Shown here in pieces: positions 63,438 to 64,000 of a stretch of 64,000 nucleotides of DNA (positions are counted from its first letter, which is position 1; each line of letters starts with the position of its first letter). The stretch spans positions 62,001 to 126,000 of the forward strand of contig JBELHO010000005.1 of the NCBI GenBank assembly GCA_042091375.1. The letters run 5' to 3'. The position numbers and the translations under genes were made by a program. Under the pieces are notes generated by a model. That model was not told the origin of the DNA, did not search any database, and saw only the letters and a list, made by a program, of their open reading frames with translations. Origin of the DNA: JBELHO01 sp042091375 (lineage in GTDB: Bacteria; Pseudomonadota; Gammaproteobacteria; Enterobacterales; Alteromonadaceae).

Positions 63438-63648
63438 CGGTGTTTAAGGCGTGACTTTATTCATTTTATGGAGACCACAGTCATATAAAATAGCGGCAAC
63501 TAACTAATCCTTATCCCTATAAGTAATAAAACCTTTTGCACAAAAAATATGTCTTTTCACTTATTGAGCTGTACATTAAAAAGGATAGCAACTCCTGACT
63601 ATTATCCTTCCAAAAGTACTGTTTATTTTCTCAGTTAAAGGTACTTAT

Positions 63649-63867
63649 ATGAGCGAGAGTCATCTACTGGTTCAGGTATCAGATAGCTCATTTTCTCCAT
63701 CTGAAGTTTATTAGTTCAAGCTTAAAAAGACTGGTAATGTACTAATAACAATAAAAGAATTGCATTTTACCCAAATCAATGAGAAGTTTTGCAAAGTATT
63801 TTACTTTGAAATGCACACTAATCTGCCGCAAACAAAAATAACAAGTCTCATATTAAAGGGAAATTAA
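63649..63867 (+). pseudogene. Small gene interrupted by an in-frame TAG
   Basis: An ATG at 63649 opens MSESHLLVQVSDSSFSPSEVY, ended by TAG at 63712-63714. The same frame continues for about 50 codons (FKLKKTGNVLITIKELHFTQ and on) to TAA 63865-63867, whose last base is the first base of the next gene's ATG. Such coupling suggests an originally 72-residue gene now broken, or a sequencing error. No family is recognised. Confidence 0.55.
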
Positions 63868-64000
63868 TGAAAAACTGCAAAGCATGTCAAAAAGAAATAG
63901 ATGATAAAGCAACAAAATGTCCTTATTGCCAAGCCTATCAAAAGTGGTATACAAACCCTCAGTATATAGGGATGATTTTTCCACTGATATTTATATCTTA
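63867..64000 (+). CDS. Zinc-ribbon membrane protein, 3' end outside window
   Basis: The first 44 codons are seen. They encode a C-x2-C ... C-x2-C zinc ribbon (NCKACQKEIDDKATKCPYC) and the beginning of a membrane segment (YIGMIFPLIFIS). The start overlaps the preceding TAA by one base. It looks like the common zinc-ribbon-plus-membrane-anchor proteins; function is unknown. Confidence 0.7.
   Translation, partial: MKNCKACQKEIDDKATKCPYCQAYQKWYTNPQYIGMIFPLIFIS

Overview
The window looks like a chromosomal segment of a marine gammaproteobacterium of the Alteromonadales, probably near Colwelliaceae (Colwellia/Thalassotalea). The DNA is AT-rich, and the housekeeping neighbourhood (srkA-dsbA, ccoG, purU, yihI followed by a DUF2489 gene, DUF1285, DUF2132) fits that order. 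Genus is an inference from gene content. One run of 100 N (55189-55288) is an assembly gap inside a tandem repeat.

Bases 1-42400 are a large exopolysaccharide locus of the exosortase A (XrtA/PEP-CTERM) type. It begins with the end of wecC (UDP-ManNAc dehydrogenase). A mosaic accessory block follows (1139-11820): glycosyltransferases, a GNAT-like enzyme, a hexapeptide acetyltransferase, a sulfotransferase and two related secreted DNRLRE/polysaccharide-lyase-like proteins. A tight nine-gene minus-strand run (12031-24581) holds a flippase, a second sulfotransferase, two GT4 enzymes, an O-antigen-ligase-like polymerase, an asparagine-synthase-like amidotransferase, a FemAB-like protein, a polysaccharide deacetylase and a PL26-like RIFT-barrel protein. 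A manC remnant separates this run from the core XrtA genes: exosortase-EpsI, a DUF3473 deacetylase and the EpsB-type priming transferase (minus), and, divergently, the export lipoprotein, chain-length protein, tyrosine autokinase, outer-membrane protein and ATPase (plus). A minus-strand HlyD-RND-prsK-prsR unit closes the locus. Together the genes predict an acidic, probably sulfated, acetylated and amidated polymer made by a Wzx/Wzy-like route, coupled to sorting of PEP-CTERM proteins and controlled by PrsK/PrsR and sigma-54.

Bases 42600-46440 hold a LipL32-family protein, the only PEP-CTERM substrate seen here (with a candidate sigma-54 promoter and a terminator), tRNA-Arg(CCG), a protein with two SSB-type OB folds, and a small membrane protein. 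Bases 46500-52500 carry dsbA, srkA, ccoG, a small secreted protein, and hutG-hutF with a palindromic HutC-like operator.

Bases 52600-57760 hold two near-identical amino-acid-type chemoreceptors. Between them lies a decayed second copy of hutG, split by an expanded array of about 15-bp repeats that contains the assembly gap. The order receptor-hutG'-receptor-hutG shows a tandem duplication of a receptor+hutG unit; I regard this as the least obvious finding of the window. The rest (58100-63437) is housekeeping: DUF2132, purU, a VOC protein, yihI, DUF2489, a DksA-type zinc finger, DUF1285 and an alpha/beta hydrolase. The window ends with a small gene interrupted by an in-frame TAG and a truncated zinc-ribbon membrane protein.
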